The translations under genes and the position numbers were made by a program. A DNA stretch of 64,000 nucleotides from Bacterioplanoides sp. SCSIO 12839 (GTDB lineage Bacteria; Pseudomonadota; Gammaproteobacteria; Pseudomonadales; Oceanobacteraceae), in contig NZ_CP073745.1 of NCBI RefSeq assembly GCF_024397975.1, positions 62,001-126,000 of the forward strand, in the 5' to 3' direction. The notes beneath the pieces are model-generated. The model was not told the origin of the DNA and ran no database searches. It saw nothing but the letters and a program-made list of their open reading frames with translations. Below are positions 52,232 through 62,585 of this stretch, piece by piece. The stretch's first letter is position 1, and every line of letters begins with the position of its first letter.

Positions 52232-53527
52232 ATGTTTGATTTTTTTAAGCGTAAAAAGAAAGCGCCAGAAGAACAAAAACCTGCAGCTGAGCAGGTCGTA
52301 GAAACACAGCAAGAATTGGAAGCAACAGAAACCCTTGCTGTTGAGCCAACTGAGGAAGCGACTGTTGATCATGCCGCTGGTATGGAAACGGCAGTGCAGG
52401 CAGCTGAAGAGGTAGTGGCGGAAGAGCAGGCCTTGCAGCACCCCGAATCAGAACAACCAGAGCCACAGCTCGAAACTCAGTCCGAAAGAGAGCCTGAAAC
52501 GAAAGTGGTGGAGTCTGCCTCAGAGTCAGTGACAGAAGAAGCCAGTGACGATCTGACCTTCTTTGAAGAAGCCGCAGAACAACAAGCGCCAAAAGAAGAA
52601 AAGAAAAAAGGTTTCTTTGGTCGTATTCGTGATGGCCTGAGTAAAACCCGCAGTGGTCTGGCGGATGGCTTAGCGGATTTACTGCTGGGTAAAAAAGAAA
52701 TTGATGACGATCTGCTGGAAGATCTGGAAACTCAGCTGATCATGGCAGATGTGGGGATGGAAGCCACTCAGGAAATCATGGAGCGTCTGACCGGCCGCAT
52801 TACCCGTAAAGAACTGAGCGACTCCGATGCGTTGTTTGAAGCCTTAATTGAAGAGCTGCGAACGATGCTGGATGTGGCACAGCAACCGCTGGTGGTCGAC
52901 AGTGAAAAAACACCGTACGTGATTCTGATGGTAGGCATTAACGGTGTGGGTAAAACCACCACCATTGGCAAGCTGGCAAAACAATTCCAGAACCGTGGCA
53001 AAAGTGTGATGCTGGCTGCCGGTGATACCTTCCGGGCAGCGGCGGTTGAGCAGTTGCAGGTCTGGGGTGAACGTAACGATGTTCCGGTGGTTGCTCAGCA
53101 TACCGGCGCAGATTCTGCTTCGGTGATTTTTGATGCCGTGGAAGCCGCTAAGTCTCGTAATGTGGATATTCTGATTGCCGATACCGCTGGCCGTTTACAC
53201 ACCAAAGACAACCTGATGCAGGAGCTGGAAAAAGTCGTACGAGTGATGAAAAAACTCGACGACACGGCACCGCATGAGGTGATGTTGGTATTGGATGCCG
53301 GTACCGGCCAAAACGCCATTAACCAATGTAAGCAGTTCTTGCAGGCTGTGGGCGTCACCGGCCTGACGTTAACCAAGCTGGACGGTACCGCCAAAGGTGG
53401 CATTATCTTCGCGCTGGCGAAGCAGTTTGAGATTCCGGTACGCTTTATTGGTGTGGGTGAAGGTATTGATGACTTACGCCCGTTTAACGCCGATGAATTT
53501 ACCCGGGCGCTGTTCAAACAAGACTGA
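52232..53527 (+). CDS. ftsY: Signal recognition particle receptor FtsY
   Basis: 431 residues. A very acidic Glu/Ala-rich A domain (about 15-125) binds membrane and translocon. The NG domain follows with the P-loop G-I-N-G-V-G-K-T-T near 235-243, D-T-A-G-R at 317-321 and T-K-L-D-G at 381-385. FtsY docks SRP-ribosome complexes on the inner membrane. First gene of ftsY-ftsE-ftsX, the conserved gammaproteobacterial cluster with rpoH. Confidence 0.98.
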   Translation: MFDFFKRKKKAPEEQKPAAEQVVETQQELEATETLAVEPTEEATVDHAAGMETAVQAAEEVVAEEQALQHPESEQPEPQLETQSEREPETKVVESASESVTEEASDDLTFFEEAAEQQAPKEEKKKGFFGRIRDGLSKTRSGLADGLADLLLGKKEIDDDLLEDLETQLIMADVGMEATQEIMERLTGRITRKELSDSDALFEALIEELRTMLDVAQQPLVVDSEKTPYVILMVGINGVGKTTTIGKLAKQFQNRGKSVMLAAGDTFRAAAVEQLQVWGERNDVPVVAQHTGADSASVIFDAVEAAKSRNVDILIADTAGRLHTKDNLMQELEKVVRVMKKLDDTAPHEVMLVLDAGTGQNAINQCKQFLQAVGVTGLTLTKLDGTAKGGIIFALAKQFEIPVRFIGVGEGIDDLRPFNADEFTRALFKQD

Positions 53528-53534
53528 GGCAAAC

Positions 53535-54251
53535 ATGGCGAATTCTGAGGTAATGGTCCGGTTTGACCGGGTCAGTAAGCGTTACAGCAGTGATACCGGT
53601 GGTGGCAAAGATGCCCTGACGGGTGTGAACTTTGAACTGCAGCGTGGTGAATTCGCCTTTCTGACCGGTCACAGTGGCGCCGGGAAAAGTACCCTGCTGA
53701 AGCTGATGATGCTGATGGAGCGTCCGAGCCGTGGTCAGGTCATTATTGATGGTCAGAACCTGGCGCGCTTACGCCAGTCGCAGGTGCCGTATCACCGCCG
53801 TAAAGTAGGGGTGGTGTTTCAGAATCACCAACTGCTGTTTGATCGCAGCGTATTTGATAACGTCGCGCTGCCGTTACAGATTGCCGGTTATACTCCCGCC
53901 GAAGCCGGTCGCCGTGTTCGTGCCGCGTTAGATTCTGTCGGCTTGTTAGGTATGGAAAAGCGTAATCCCATTGAGCTGTCGGGTGGTGAACAGCAACGCG
54001 TGGGTATTGCTCGTGCGGTTGTTAACAAACCACCTCTGCTGCTCGCCGATGAACCCACCGGCAACCTTGACCCCGAACTCTCTGAAGAAATCATGAATCT
54101 GTTTACCCGTTTCCAGCAAGTGGGCGTTACGGTATTGATTGCGACCCACGATATCGCCTTGATTGAGCGTATGGGTCATCGTCGTCTGATCCTTGATCAG
54201 GGGCAGATGGTGCAAGGTCAACTCAAGGAAGAGCGATATGGCAGCCTCTAA
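53535..54251 (+). CDS. ftsE: Cell division ABC ATPase FtsE
   Basis: 238 residues from the ATG at 53535, 7 bases after ftsY; the longer open frame upstream is inside ftsY. Walker A G-H-S-G-A-G-K-S near 44, signature L-S-G-G-E-Q-Q-R-V near 148 and Walker B L-L-L-A-D-E-P-T-G near 165 are intact. Slightly longer than E. coli FtsE (222). With FtsX it controls septal peptidoglycan hydrolysis through EnvC-type activators. Confidence 0.97.
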   Translation: MANSEVMVRFDRVSKRYSSDTGGGKDALTGVNFELQRGEFAFLTGHSGAGKSTLLKLMMLMERPSRGQVIIDGQNLARLRQSQVPYHRRKVGVVFQNHQLLFDRSVFDNVALPLQIAGYTPAEAGRRVRAALDSVGLLGMEKRNPIELSGGEQQRVGIARAVVNKPPLLLADEPTGNLDPELSEEIMNLFTRFQQVGVTVLIATHDIALIERMGHRRLILDQGQMVQGQLKEERYGSL

Positions 54252-55221
54252 ATCGGTATCCAAACCATCGGCTCAGGGTGCATCCGGACATAACATTGGC
54301 GTGCGGGCGCGCTTCTCTTCCTGGTTCGCGCATCACCAGCTGACCGCCGTTGAAACGTTGGTGAAGCTGCTGGCGAATCCAGCCTCAGCACTATTAACCT
54401 GGCTGGTGGTGGCGATTGCACTGACATTGCCCGGCGCTCTGTGGATGACGCTGGATAATATGGAGCAGCTCAGCGGTCGTTTTCAGGCGTCCGGCAGAAT
54501 CACCTTATACCTTGAGCCGCAGGCCAGTATCGAAGCTGGGCAACAGCTCATGGAGCGCATTGCGGCGTTACCAGATGTTGAAAGTGCCAGCTTTATTGAT
54601 TCAGACAGTGCTTTAGATGATTTCCGAACCAACAGCGGCTTACAACAGGCGCTGGAGTTTCTTCCTGAAAACCCGCTGCCTGCTGTGATTCTGGTTGAGC
54701 CGCCATTGGGGTTACAAGCGGACGAGGTAAACCGCCTGGCAGAGCAACTGGCCGCTTATCAGATTGTTGATTCGATTCAGCTCGATATGGCTTGGGTTGA
54801 ACGTTTGCTGGCCATGTTGGCACTGGGGGAACGATTAATCTGGGTACTGGGCGTGTTGTTAGCACTGGCTATTCTGCTGGTGGTTGGCAACACCATTCGT
54901 TTGGCCATTGCGGCACGGGTCGACGAAATCCGCGTGACCAAATTGGTGGGTGGGACTAATGCTTATGTGCGCCGCCCCTTTTTATACACCGGGCTTTGGT
55001 ATGGTCTGGTGGGCGGCTTATTAGCCTGGATACTGCTGGCGTCCTGCTGGTTACTATTATCCGGCCCGGTTGATGAGCTGGCGCGTTTATATGGATCTGG
55101 CTTTGAATTAAAACCTTTGTCGGCAGGTGCTGCCATGGCTTTGTTGTTGTCGGCAATGTTGCTGGGATGGCTCGGAGCCTGGTGGTCAGTTGCGCGTCAT
55201 CTGGATCAGATTGAGCCTTGA
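54238..55221 (+). CDS. ftsX: Cell division protein FtsX
   Basis: 327 residues from the ATG at 54238, overlapping ftsE by 14 bases. A cytoplasmic N-terminal tail is followed by four membrane helices (about 63-83, 205-230, 255-280, 300-320). The large periplasmic loop between helices 1 and 2 (about 85-205) binds the hydrolase activator. The L-V-G-G-T-N-A-Y-V-R-R-P-F motif near 245 is characteristic. It transmits FtsE ATP use across the membrane. Confidence 0.96.
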   Translation: MAASKSVSKPSAQGASGHNIGVRARFSSWFAHHQLTAVETLVKLLANPASALLTWLVVAIALTLPGALWMTLDNMEQLSGRFQASGRITLYLEPQASIEAGQQLMERIAALPDVESASFIDSDSALDDFRTNSGLQQALEFLPENPLPAVILVEPPLGLQADEVNRLAEQLAAYQIVDSIQLDMAWVERLLAMLALGERLIWVLGVLLALAILLVVGNTIRLAIAARVDEIRVTKLVGGTNAYVRRPFLYTGLWYGLVGGLLAWILLASCWLLLSGPVDELARLYGSGFELKPLSAGAAMALLLSAMLLGWLGAWWSVARHLDQIEP

Positions 55222-55296
55222 TTAATTGGGCTTCTTAAAAGTCATAATTGGCTTAAATTAAAATAGATTGTTCCAGTAAGGAACTGCAAAGAGGGA

Positions 55297-55326
55297 TTGG
55301 TTGTCTGAGAAAGCAGGTGCTACACT
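55297..55326 (+). promoter_or_regulatory. Possible sigma70 promoter of rpoH
   Basis: TTGGTT (55297-55302) and TACACT (55321-55326) are spaced 18 bases apart, about 75 bases before the rpoH start. Both boxes are moderate matches, so this is a tentative call. Other promoters, including from ftsYEX, are likely. Confidence 0.35.
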
Positions 55327-55400
55327 TCTTTGCCATAAAGCTCTGATCATAAATTTCTCTCAGGGCTGTATTATTGAAGCGAAAGTTTCAGGAGTATTTG

Positions 55401-56273
55401 ATGAACCAAGGTTTATTAGCCGTTAATGCTTTGTCACCAGGTGCCAACCTGGAGGCCTACATCACGACGGTTAATGCAATTCCGGTATTGTCGGTTGACG
55501 AAGAAAAAGCGTTAGCTGAGCGTCTTCATTACGAAGGTGATCTGGAAGCAGCCCGTCAATTGGTTATGTCGCATATGCGCTTCGTTGTGCATATTGCTCG
55601 CAGCTATTCCGGTTACGGTCTGAATCAGGGCGATCTGATTCAGGAAGGTAACGTGGGTCTGATGAAGGCCGTAAAACGCTTTAACCCGGAAGTGGGTGTG
55701 CGTCTGGTGTCGTTTGCCGTGCACTGGATCAAAGCGGAAATGCACGAATTCATTCTGCGCAACTGGCGTATCGTGAAGGTCGCTACCACCAAAGCACAGC
55801 GTAAGCTGTTCTTTAATCTGCGCTCGAAGAAGCAACGTCTGGGCTGGTTAAGCCAGGACGAAGCCAAGTCCATTGCCGATGATCTGGGCGTGGAAACCAA
55901 AACGGTATTCGAGATGGAAGGCCGTCTGAATGCGCACGATGCAGCCTTTGATGGCGGTGTTGATGATGACAGTGATGAAGCCGCGCCTCAGGCGCCGGTG
56001 TATTACCTGGAAGATCACAGCGCTGACCCGGCCACCGTGGTTGAAAACGACAACTACGAGCAAGATGCTCACGGCCGTTTAGCTCAGGCGATGAGTGAAC
56101 TGGATGAGCGCAGCCGTAATATTCTGCAACAACGCTGGTTGGCCGAAGAAAAGTCGACGCTGCATGATCTGGCTGCGGTATATCAGGTATCGGCTGAACG
56201 TATTCGTCAGCTGGAAAAGAATGCGATGAAAAAGCTGAAAAATGCCATGGGAACCGATCTGGTTCTGGCCTGA
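55401..56273 (+). CDS. rpoH: RNA polymerase heat-shock sigma factor RpoH (sigma32)
   Basis: 290 residues from the ATG at 55401 (AGGAG 9 bases upstream). Region 2 includes [11 protein letters not shown] near 83 and W-I-K-A-E near 110. The RpoH box Q-R-K-L-F-F-N-L-R near 133 is diagnostic. Region 4 (about 225-285) has the [14 protein letters not shown] helix-turn-helix. It directs heat-shock transcription, and its probable target htpX is in this window. Region 3 carries an unusual acidic stretch (D-D-D-S-D-E-A-A near 196). Confidence 0.98.
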   Translation: MNQGLLAVNALSPGANLEAYITTVNAIPVLSVDEEKALAERLHYEGDLEAARQLVMSHMRFVVHIARSYSGYGLNQGDLIQEGNVGLMKAVKRFNPEVGVRLVSFAVHWIKAEMHEFILRNWRIVKVATTKAQRKLFFNLRSKKQRLGWLSQDEAKSIADDLGVETKTVFEMEGRLNAHDAAFDGGVDDDSDEAAPQAPVYYLEDHSADPATVVENDNYEQDAHGRLAQAMSELDERSRNILQQRWLAEEKSTLHDLAAVYQVSAERIRQLEKNAMKKLKNAMGTDLVLA

Positions 56274-56307
56274 CTTTATCGTGCAGAGATAACTGCCATT
56301 TGATGAT

Positions 56308-56346
56308 AAAAACGCCGACTCAGGTAACTGACTCGGCGTTTTTTTG
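56308..56346. terminator. Bidirectional terminator between rpoH and the MASE3 gene
   Basis: AAAAACGCCGA with TCAG (56308-56323) pairs with CTGA and TCGGCGTTTTT (56328-56345) across loop GTAA, with one C-C mismatch. T-run on the plus strand and A-run on the other make it usable both ways. Confidence 0.9.
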
Positions 56347-56352
56347 TGGCGA

Positions 56353-59300
56353 TTATTGCGGGATCTCTGAAGCTTCGGGTTGCTCCAGCCATTTGGCAAA
56401 CAATTCATCTTTAGGCAATGGCCGGCAATATAAGAATCCCTGCGCAAAGTCACAACCTTGCTGAATCAGCGTGGTTTGCTGGTGAATGGTTTCCACCCCT
56501 TCGGCCAATACCTTAATGTCGAGCTTGTGGGCCATTGCGATGATGGCATTCACTATCGCGTCATTACCGCCGTCATCCTGTAAATCCTGCACAAACGACT
56601 TATCAATTTTCAGTACGTCGATGGGCAGCTGTTTCAGATAGCTGAGGGATGAATAACCGGTGCCAAAGTCATCAATGGCAATGGTGATATCACGCTTCCG
56701 CAATTCATCGAGCAGCTGACTGGCTTCTTTAATGCCGTCAATCAGCATGCTTTCAGTGACTTCCAGCGACAAGTGTTGAGCGGCCAGGCCGCTGTCTTTC
56801 AAAGACTGGTCAATCACCTGGGTCAGTTGATGGCCATGGTGCAGTTGGTAGGCAGAAACATTCACCGCCACTTTCACTTTCGGGAAGCCTTGCTGCTGTA
56901 GCTGTTTGATCTCAGTACAGGCTGTCTGAATCACCCAGTCTCCGATTGGGCCAATCATGCCGGTGTCTTCTGCCAGGGGAATAAACTCCAGCGGTGAAAT
57001 CATGCCTCGTTGCGGATCTTGCCAACGGATCAGAGCTTCAATGCCCGTGATCTTTCCGGTTAATAAGTTCACCTGAGGTTGGTAATACAGCTGGAAGTGG
57101 TTGTGCTCGATGGCATAACGCAGACGACTCTCCATCTCCAGCCGTTGTTGTGCCTTTTCATTCATATTGGCGGTGAAAAACTGGAAGTTATTTTTGCCCT
57201 CACTTTTGGCGTGGTACATGGCGATGTCGGCGTTGCGGATTAACTCTTCCGGTTGCTGTGTGTCACCGGGATAGATGGAGATGCCGATGCTGGTGCCAAT
57301 GACCACCTGATGGCCAGACACATCCAGCGGTTGCTTCAGTGTTTTAATCAGAGAAGCGGCAATATCCGCCACTTTTTCGATGGATTTCATGTTGCTGAGC
57401 ACAATGGTGAATTCGTCACCACCCAGGCGCGCTACGGTATCTTCCTGGCGGACTTTCTGGCTGAATAACTCGGCAACACGCTGTAATAACTCATCGCCCA
57501 GATTATGGCCCAGCGAATCATTAACCGTTTTGAAGTTATCGAGGTCAAACATCATGACGGCGACCAGCGTATCGGGCTGACGCTTGCAGCTTTCGATCGC
57601 CTGCTTCAGCCGATCGGCTAATAAGCGCCGGTTGGGAAGGTTGGTCAGTGGATCAAAAAACGCCAGTTTTTCGATGGTCTGCTGAGCGTGGTGCAGACTG
57701 GTGATATCTTCAAAGGTGGAAACGTAGTTGATGATCTCACCCTGATCATTCATCAGCGGTGAGATAGACTGTGAAGCCCGGAACGTACTGTTGTCTTTGC
57801 GGCTGATCTGCAGCTCACCATCCCACTGGCGTCCTGCACGAATAACCCGTGACAGTTCATAAATGGGTTGTTTGTCTTCCATTTGGCTGTACAGCACCAT
57901 CGGGCTGTCCTGTTGGATTTCAGCCAGCTCAAAGCCCGTCATTTCGATAAATGAGCGGTTAACGTATTCGACGTGAAAGTCGGTGTTGGTAATCACAATG
58001 GCATTATCACTTTGCTCCACTGCCATCGAGAGCTGGTTCAACATCTGTTGGGTGATGGCCTGATCCTTTTGTTGCTGCAAGCGCTCCAGTGCGGCTCCCA
58101 TGTCACTGCCTAAGGTGGCGAGCAGGTTCAGCATTTCCGTATCAAAGGCTTCGGTGAGTGCTGAATAAAACGCACAGATGCCAATGACGTTGCCACGTTG
58201 ACGAATTGGTACGGAGGCCAGCGAATGATAACCCCGTTGCAATGCGGCCTGACGCCAGGGCGCAAAGGTTGGATCGCTGTGGGTATTGTTCACGCAGGTC
58301 ACCCGGTTCTCCCGGGCGGCGGTTCCCACCGGGCCGTGTGCCTGGGCAGAATCATCAATGCGGATGTCGATGTTTTTCAAATAGTCGTGGTCATCTCCGG
58401 CCGATGCACGTGGGATGATATGTTGGCCCTCGATCAGGCCAACCCAGGCCATCTTAAAACCGCCATAACGCTGTGCGATACGACAAATATCCTGAAAAAT
58501 CTGATCGACCGATTCTGGCTGAGCAACCACCTTGTTGGCCTGGCTAAGGACGTTATATAAGCGGTTGAGCGTCGCCGAGCGAGCCTCGGCCTGCTTGCCC
58601 TGAGTGATGTTGCGGCGCACATGAACCATACCGGCAAATTCAGAACCGTGGCGAATGGGCGACAAACTGATTTCATACCAGCGTGACCAGCGATTGTCGT
58701 AAAACTGGAAATGGTTGAGAGGTTGGCCACTGCGAATTGACTGACACACTACGCAATGTTCGGCTTTGGTCATCGGGTCATGCTGCAGTTCGTGGCAGTG
58801 GCGGCCAACCAGTTGTTGAGAATTCAGACCGGAATCTCGCCGGGCGGCCTGATTGCTCTGACGAATAATGCCATGGTTATCAATCAATAACGTTTCGTCA
58901 GGGATTGCGTCGTAGGTATTGGCATCACGAGCAAGGTTGCGGAAGGGTTCACGTAAGCTGGATTCCACCAGTGCAATATAAATTGCCCAGAATGAAAACA
59001 GCTTCAGAAAATGCCCCAGCACTATGCTGAAACTGTGGAAGTTGGCATATAGAGTGAAAGCTAACTCAGCCACAATGGTCATGCTGATCGATGTGTACGT
59101 CAGCAGCAGTACCCGTTTATCCAGCTGTTGCCGATGTTGATGAATGATAAAGCCGGCAATGATCAGCAATAAAATAATCAGATACTCTGAAAGAACCTTG
59201 GTATCTGTCAGCCCTGCTCCGGCAATAAACATATCCGGCAAAACCCCAGATATAACCAGCAGGATGGCGAAGGTCAGCACCAGTAAAGATGAGCCTAATA

Positions 59301-59751
59301 CGGCATGCGGTTTGAAATAATGACTCAACGCCAACGGCGCAATAATCAGCAACCCGGCTTCAGCAAAGCGTGACACGATCCAGAACTGAACCGCCATGTT
59401 GCCGCCGTTATCCGGTGAAAACGGCATGCCGGAGAACGTGGCCGCGTGGGCCAGGTCCAGAATACCCACCGTCAGATAGCCGCAACCTAAGACCAGCAGG
59501 TATTGGTTCTTGGCGAGCTGATGGGTGTTCCAGGCAACAATAAAACAGATAAGCGCGGTGCCGGAAGCAAACAGCTCGACCAGGGTATGGAACAACAGAG
59601 TATTAAACTGCGAAACAGGAATCAGCACGACCGTCATCAGGGCCGGAACCCACCAGTGAAGGCGTAAGTGCAAAAACAAGTTCGAAACTACATTGGGCTG
59701 CGGCAATATTCGCTTCCTGTGGACAACATGGCTCAGGCTGCCTTTAAGCAT
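56353..59751 (-). CDS. MASE3-PAS-GAF-PAS-GGDEF-EAL signalling protein
   Basis: 1132 residues. A MASE3 membrane sensor region (about 30-270, with L-F-H-T-L-V-E-L-F near 53) is followed by a PAS domain (about 280-385, with a C-V-V-C pair near 342), GAF (about 405-560), PAS (about 580-690), GGDEF with L-G-G-D-E-F near 774, and EAL with I-E-A-L near 904, D-D-F-G-T-G-Y and K-I-D-K-S. Both catalytic motifs are intact. It integrates several signals to set c-di-GMP, ligand(s) unknown. It is a single gene opposite rpoH. Confidence 0.92.
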   Translation of the reverse strand: MLKGSLSHVVHRKRILPQPNVVSNLFLHLRLHWWVPALMTVVLIPVSQFNTLLFHTLVELFASGTALICFIVAWNTHQLAKNQYLLVLGCGYLTVGILDLAHAATFSGMPFSPDNGGNMAVQFWIVSRFAEAGLLIIAPLALSHYFKPHAVLGSSLLVLTFAILLVISGVLPDMFIAGAGLTDTKVLSEYLIILLLIIAGFIIHQHRQQLDKRVLLLTYTSISMTIVAELAFTLYANFHSFSIVLGHFLKLFSFWAIYIALVESSLREPFRNLARDANTYDAIPDETLLIDNHGIIRQSNQAARRDSGLNSQQLVGRHCHELQHDPMTKAEHCVVCQSIRSGQPLNHFQFYDNRWSRWYEISLSPIRHGSEFAGMVHVRRNITQGKQAEARSATLNRLYNVLSQANKVVAQPESVDQIFQDICRIAQRYGGFKMAWVGLIEGQHIIPRASAGDDHDYLKNIDIRIDDSAQAHGPVGTAARENRVTCVNNTHSDPTFAPWRQAALQRGYHSLASVPIRQRGNVIGICAFYSALTEAFDTEMLNLLATLGSDMGAALERLQQQKDQAITQQMLNQLSMAVEQSDNAIVITNTDFHVEYVNRSFIEMTGFELAEIQQDSPMVLYSQMEDKQPIYELSRVIRAGRQWDGELQISRKDNSTFRASQSISPLMNDQGEIINYVSTFEDITSLHHAQQTIEKLAFFDPLTNLPNRRLLADRLKQAIESCKRQPDTLVAVMMFDLDNFKTVNDSLGHNLGDELLQRVAELFSQKVRQEDTVARLGGDEFTIVLSNMKSIEKVADIAASLIKTLKQPLDVSGHQVVIGTSIGISIYPGDTQQPEELIRNADIAMYHAKSEGKNNFQFFTANMNEKAQQRLEMESRLRYAIEHNHFQLYYQPQVNLLTGKITGIEALIRWQDPQRGMISPLEFIPLAEDTGMIGPIGDWVIQTACTEIKQLQQQGFPKVKVAVNVSAYQLHHGHQLTQVIDQSLKDSGLAAQHLSLEVTESMLIDGIKEASQLLDELRKRDITIAIDDFGTGYSSLSYLKQLPIDVLKIDKSFVQDLQDDGGNDAIVNAIIAMAHKLDIKVLAEGVETIHQQTTLIQQGCDFAQGFLYCRPLPKDELFAKWLEQPEASEIPQ

Positions 59752-59796
59752 AGAAAAGAATGGTGCCGGGGCAACTGATGCAGGTCGTATTTAACG

Positions 59797-59825
59797 AAAA
59801 AACCGGAGACAAACTCCGGTTTTTT
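59797..59825. terminator. Terminator after hldD
   Basis: AAAAAACCGGAG (59797-59808) and CTCCGGTTTTTT (59814-59825) form a perfect 12-bp stem with loop ACAAA. On the minus strand it ends the hldE-hldD transcript. Confidence 0.92.
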
Positions 59826-59855
59826 GCTGGTATCTGTGGGTCAGAATCCGTTGAA

Positions 59856-60812
59856 TCAGCGGTTTAGCCAGTCCATATAGGCAAACACACCTTGTTCAAC
59901 ATTGGCGAACGGCTCGCTGTAGCCAGCGTCACGCAGCTTCTGAATATCGGCTTCAGTAAAGCTTTGGTAGGCACCTTTCAGATGATCTGGGAAAGGAACG
60001 TATTCTTTTGAGCCCTGAGTGCCTTTTTTACCATGCCATTTGATCACAGCATCGGCGACGTCATTAAAGCTCTGGCAGTTGCCGGTGCCTAAGTTGAAGA
60101 TGCCGCTCTTGTCCGGGTTGGCGAAGAACCAAAGGTTCACCTTCACCACATCACCCACAAATACAAAGTCACGGCGCTGTTCACCATCACCATAACCGCC
60201 GCTGCCACCAAACAGTTTGCAGATGCCGTTGTCCTGAATCTGATTGTTAAAGTGGAATGCCACCGATGACATCGAACCTTTGTGTTGCTCACGTGGGCCA
60301 TAGACGTTGAAATAACGGAAACCAACGACCTGGCTTTCAAATGTGTGTTCAATGGAGCGCACGTATTGGTCGAACTGCCACTTGGAGTAGCCGTAGACGT
60401 TCAGTGGTTTCTCGTGAGAGCGCTCTTCTTTGAATACATCGCTGCCGCCATAGACTGAGGCACTTGAGGCATACAAGAACTGAATTTTTTTCTCGAGGCA
60501 GGCGTGCAGCAAAATTTTGGAATATTCGTAGTTATTTTCCATCATAAACTTGCCATCCCACTCGGTGGTGGAGGAACAGGCGCCTTCATGGAAAATCACC
60601 TCGACGTCATCGAGAATGCCGTCGTCTAATTGCACGCGCTGAATAAAGTCGTCTTTATCCAGGTAGTCAGCGATATCACAGTCGCTGATGTTGTAGAACT
60701 TTTTACCGTCGCTTAAATCATCAACCACGATGATGTCTTTGCGACCCTGTTCGTTCAGGGTTTTGACGATGTTGCTGCCGATAAATCCGGCACCGCCCGT
60801 TACAATAATCAT
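59856..60812 (-). CDS. hldD: ADP-L-glycero-D-manno-heptose 6-epimerase
   Basis: 318 residues of the short-chain dehydrogenase type. NADP-binding T-G-G-A-G-F-I-G at the N-terminus, [10 protein letters not shown] near 75 and the catalytic Y-x-x-x-K (Y-G-Y-S-K-W near 140) are all present. It epimerises ADP-D-glycero- to ADP-L-glycero-manno-heptose for the LPS inner core. It acts right after HldE, whose gene lies upstream on the same strand beyond repeat C. Confidence 0.97.
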   Translation of the reverse strand: MIIVTGGAGFIGSNIVKTLNEQGRKDIIVVDDLSDGKKFYNISDCDIADYLDKDDFIQRVQLDDGILDDVEVIFHEGACSSTTEWDGKFMMENNYEYSKILLHACLEKKIQFLYASSASVYGGSDVFKEERSHEKPLNVYGYSKWQFDQYVRSIEHTFESQVVGFRYFNVYGPREQHKGSMSSVAFHFNNQIQDNGICKLFGGSGGYGDGEQRRDFVFVGDVVKVNLWFFANPDKSGIFNLGTGNCQSFNDVADAVIKWHGKKGTQGSKEYVPFPDHLKGAYQSFTEADIQKLRDAGYSEPFANVEQGVFAYMDWLNR

Positions 60813-60846
60813 AATCGTATCCTGTTAAAGCTGATCGAAGCCTAGT

Positions 60847-60999
60847 GGATAACTTGCACAGGGACGCTGTAAATACATCACAAAGTACATCCTGTACTTT
60901 GCCCTTCGGGCAGCTTCGCTGTGCAAAACTGCTCCTGCGTTTTGTCCCTGTACGCTCGGGCGATGTTCCCTACAGCGCACGCCCCGAGCCAAGTTAACC
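60847..60999. repeat. Nested palindromic intergenic repeat, copy C
   Basis: Outer arms GGATAACTTG (60847-60856) and CAAGTTAACC (60990-60999) pair at 9 of 10 positions; the stem continues with GCTGTAnnnnCATC-type pairs (60866-60880 with 60961-60977). Inside are AAAGTACA-TCC-TGTACTTT (60882-60900), GCCCTTCGGGC (60901-60911) and CAAAACTGCTCCTGCGTTTTG (60924-60944). It shares a CCGTAAATACATC-like stretch with copy A. It lies between hldD and hldE. Confidence 0.75.
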
Positions 61000-61037
61000 A
61001 TTATGCTTCTATGTATATTCTAAAGTGTACCGGCGAA

Positions 61038-62474
61038 TTAAAGAGGTGAATCTTCCGCCTGAATACGTTTAACAATGGCGGTGGTGGAGCAGTTATCTTT
61101 AAAGCTGAGAATGATCACTTCGCCGCCATTCTTTTGCACACACGCGCCTCCGGCAATTTCTTCCACTGTGTAATCGCCACCTTTCACCAGAATATCCGGC
61201 AGTACGTTACAAATCAGGCGCTCGGGTGTGTCTTCGCCGAAAGGTACTACCCAGTCGACACTTTCTAATCCGGCCAGTACCGCCATGCGATGATCCAGTG
61301 GATTAATCGGGCGGGTTGGGCCTTTTAAGCGGCTGACGGATTCGTCGGAATTCACCGCCACTAATAACCGATCACCCAAGGCTTTGGCTTCTTTTAAATA
61401 TTGCACATGGCCGGGGTGAATAATATCGAAGCAGCCGTTAGTCATCACTAGCGTTTCACCGCGCTGTCGGGCTTCTTCCACTAACAGCAGCAGGCTTTGT
61501 TCGTCGAAGATACCGGCACCCTGATGACTCTCAGAACGGATCTCCTGACGCAGCTCTTCGGTCGATACCGTGGCGGTACCCAGTTTACCCACCACAATAC
61601 CCGCAGCGGTATTCGCTAAAGCGGTGGCCTGTTGCAGCGACTGCTTGGCGGCTAATGCAGCAGCTAATACCGAAATCACGGTGTCGCCAGCGCCGGTCAC
61701 GTCATACACTTCGCGCGCTTTGGTTGGCAGATGGAAGGGTTCCTGGTCACGCTCAACCAGGGTCATACCTTTTTCGCTGCGGGTCACCAGAACGGCCTGC
61801 AGATCAAAGTCGTCTATTAACGTACGCGCTTTGGCGACTAAGGTTTCATCGTCGCTGGCTGGGCCAACCACCGCTTCAAACTCACTCAAGTTTGGAGTAA
61901 TCAGCGTGGCACCACGGTAACGTTCGAAGTCGGTGCCTTTCGGGTCGATTAACACCGGCACGTTATGACGGCGGGCACTGTCGATTAAGCGTTGGGGATT
62001 ATTCAGTGCGCCTTTACCGTAGTCAGACAAAATCACCACACCTGATTCAGCCACTTTCTGATCAAACGACTGATACAGCTGTGTTAAATCGGTGGCGTCA
62101 AAAGCTTCTTCAAAGTCCAGCCGAATCAACTGCTGGTGGCGGCTCATAATGCGCAGCTTGGTGATGGTTGGGTGTTGTGGATGTTTGAGAAAATCACAGT
62201 CGATGCGCGCATCACTCAGCATGCTTTGCAGCGCGGCACCGTTGTCGTCATCACCAATAATGCCAAGCAAATCCACACCTGCACCCAGAGTAGAAATATT
62301 CTGGCCTACGTTGCCAGCACCACCGGCACGGTTTTCATTATCCTGAATTTTAACGACGGGCACCGGAGCTTCCGGAGAGATCCGCGACGTCGGACCCTGC
62401 CAGTAGCGGTCCAGCATGACATCACCAAACACTAAAACACGGGCTTGATGAAAATCGGGAATGGTTACATCCAT
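61038..62474 (-). CDS. hldE: Bifunctional heptose-7-phosphate kinase / heptose-1-phosphate adenylyltransferase
   Basis: 478 residues from the ATG at 62474; the longer frame (22 residues more) is rejected because the shorter one matches the 477-residue E. coli enzyme. The ribokinase-type domain (about 1-320) has G-G-A-G-N-V-G-Q-N near 51 and G-A-G-D-T near 270. The adenylyltransferase domain (about 345-478) has [12 protein letters not shown] near 352. It phosphorylates D-glycero-manno-heptose 7-phosphate and then adds AMP, both steps of the heptose pathway. Confidence 0.97.
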   Translation of the reverse strand: MDVTIPDFHQARVLVFGDVMLDRYWQGPTSRISPEAPVPVVKIQDNENRAGGAGNVGQNISTLGAGVDLLGIIGDDDNGAALQSMLSDARIDCDFLKHPQHPTITKLRIMSRHQQLIRLDFEEAFDATDLTQLYQSFDQKVAESGVVILSDYGKGALNNPQRLIDSARRHNVPVLIDPKGTDFERYRGATLITPNLSEFEAVVGPASDDETLVAKARTLIDDFDLQAVLVTRSEKGMTLVERDQEPFHLPTKAREVYDVTGAGDTVISVLAAALAAKQSLQQATALANTAAGIVVGKLGTATVSTEELRQEIRSESHQGAGIFDEQSLLLLVEEARQRGETLVMTNGCFDIIHPGHVQYLKEAKALGDRLLVAVNSDESVSRLKGPTRPINPLDHRMAVLAGLESVDWVVPFGEDTPERLICNVLPDILVKGGDYTVEEIAGGACVQKNGGEVIILSFKDNCSTTAIVKRIQAEDSPL

Positions 62475-62585
62475 CACTGAGTTCACACACATAATTTTAA
62501 AGCCGCTTAGTGTATCACAAGGCAGGTTTAGAGAGGCCATTATGCTAGACTCAGCGTTTCCGATGATTTTGCTGTAAGGCTTTGC

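Noticed and set aside
60924-60944. Stem-loop in repeat C as the hldE terminator
   Set aside because: It is part of a larger nested repeat and is not followed by a U-tract; hldE and hldD may still be co-transcribed.
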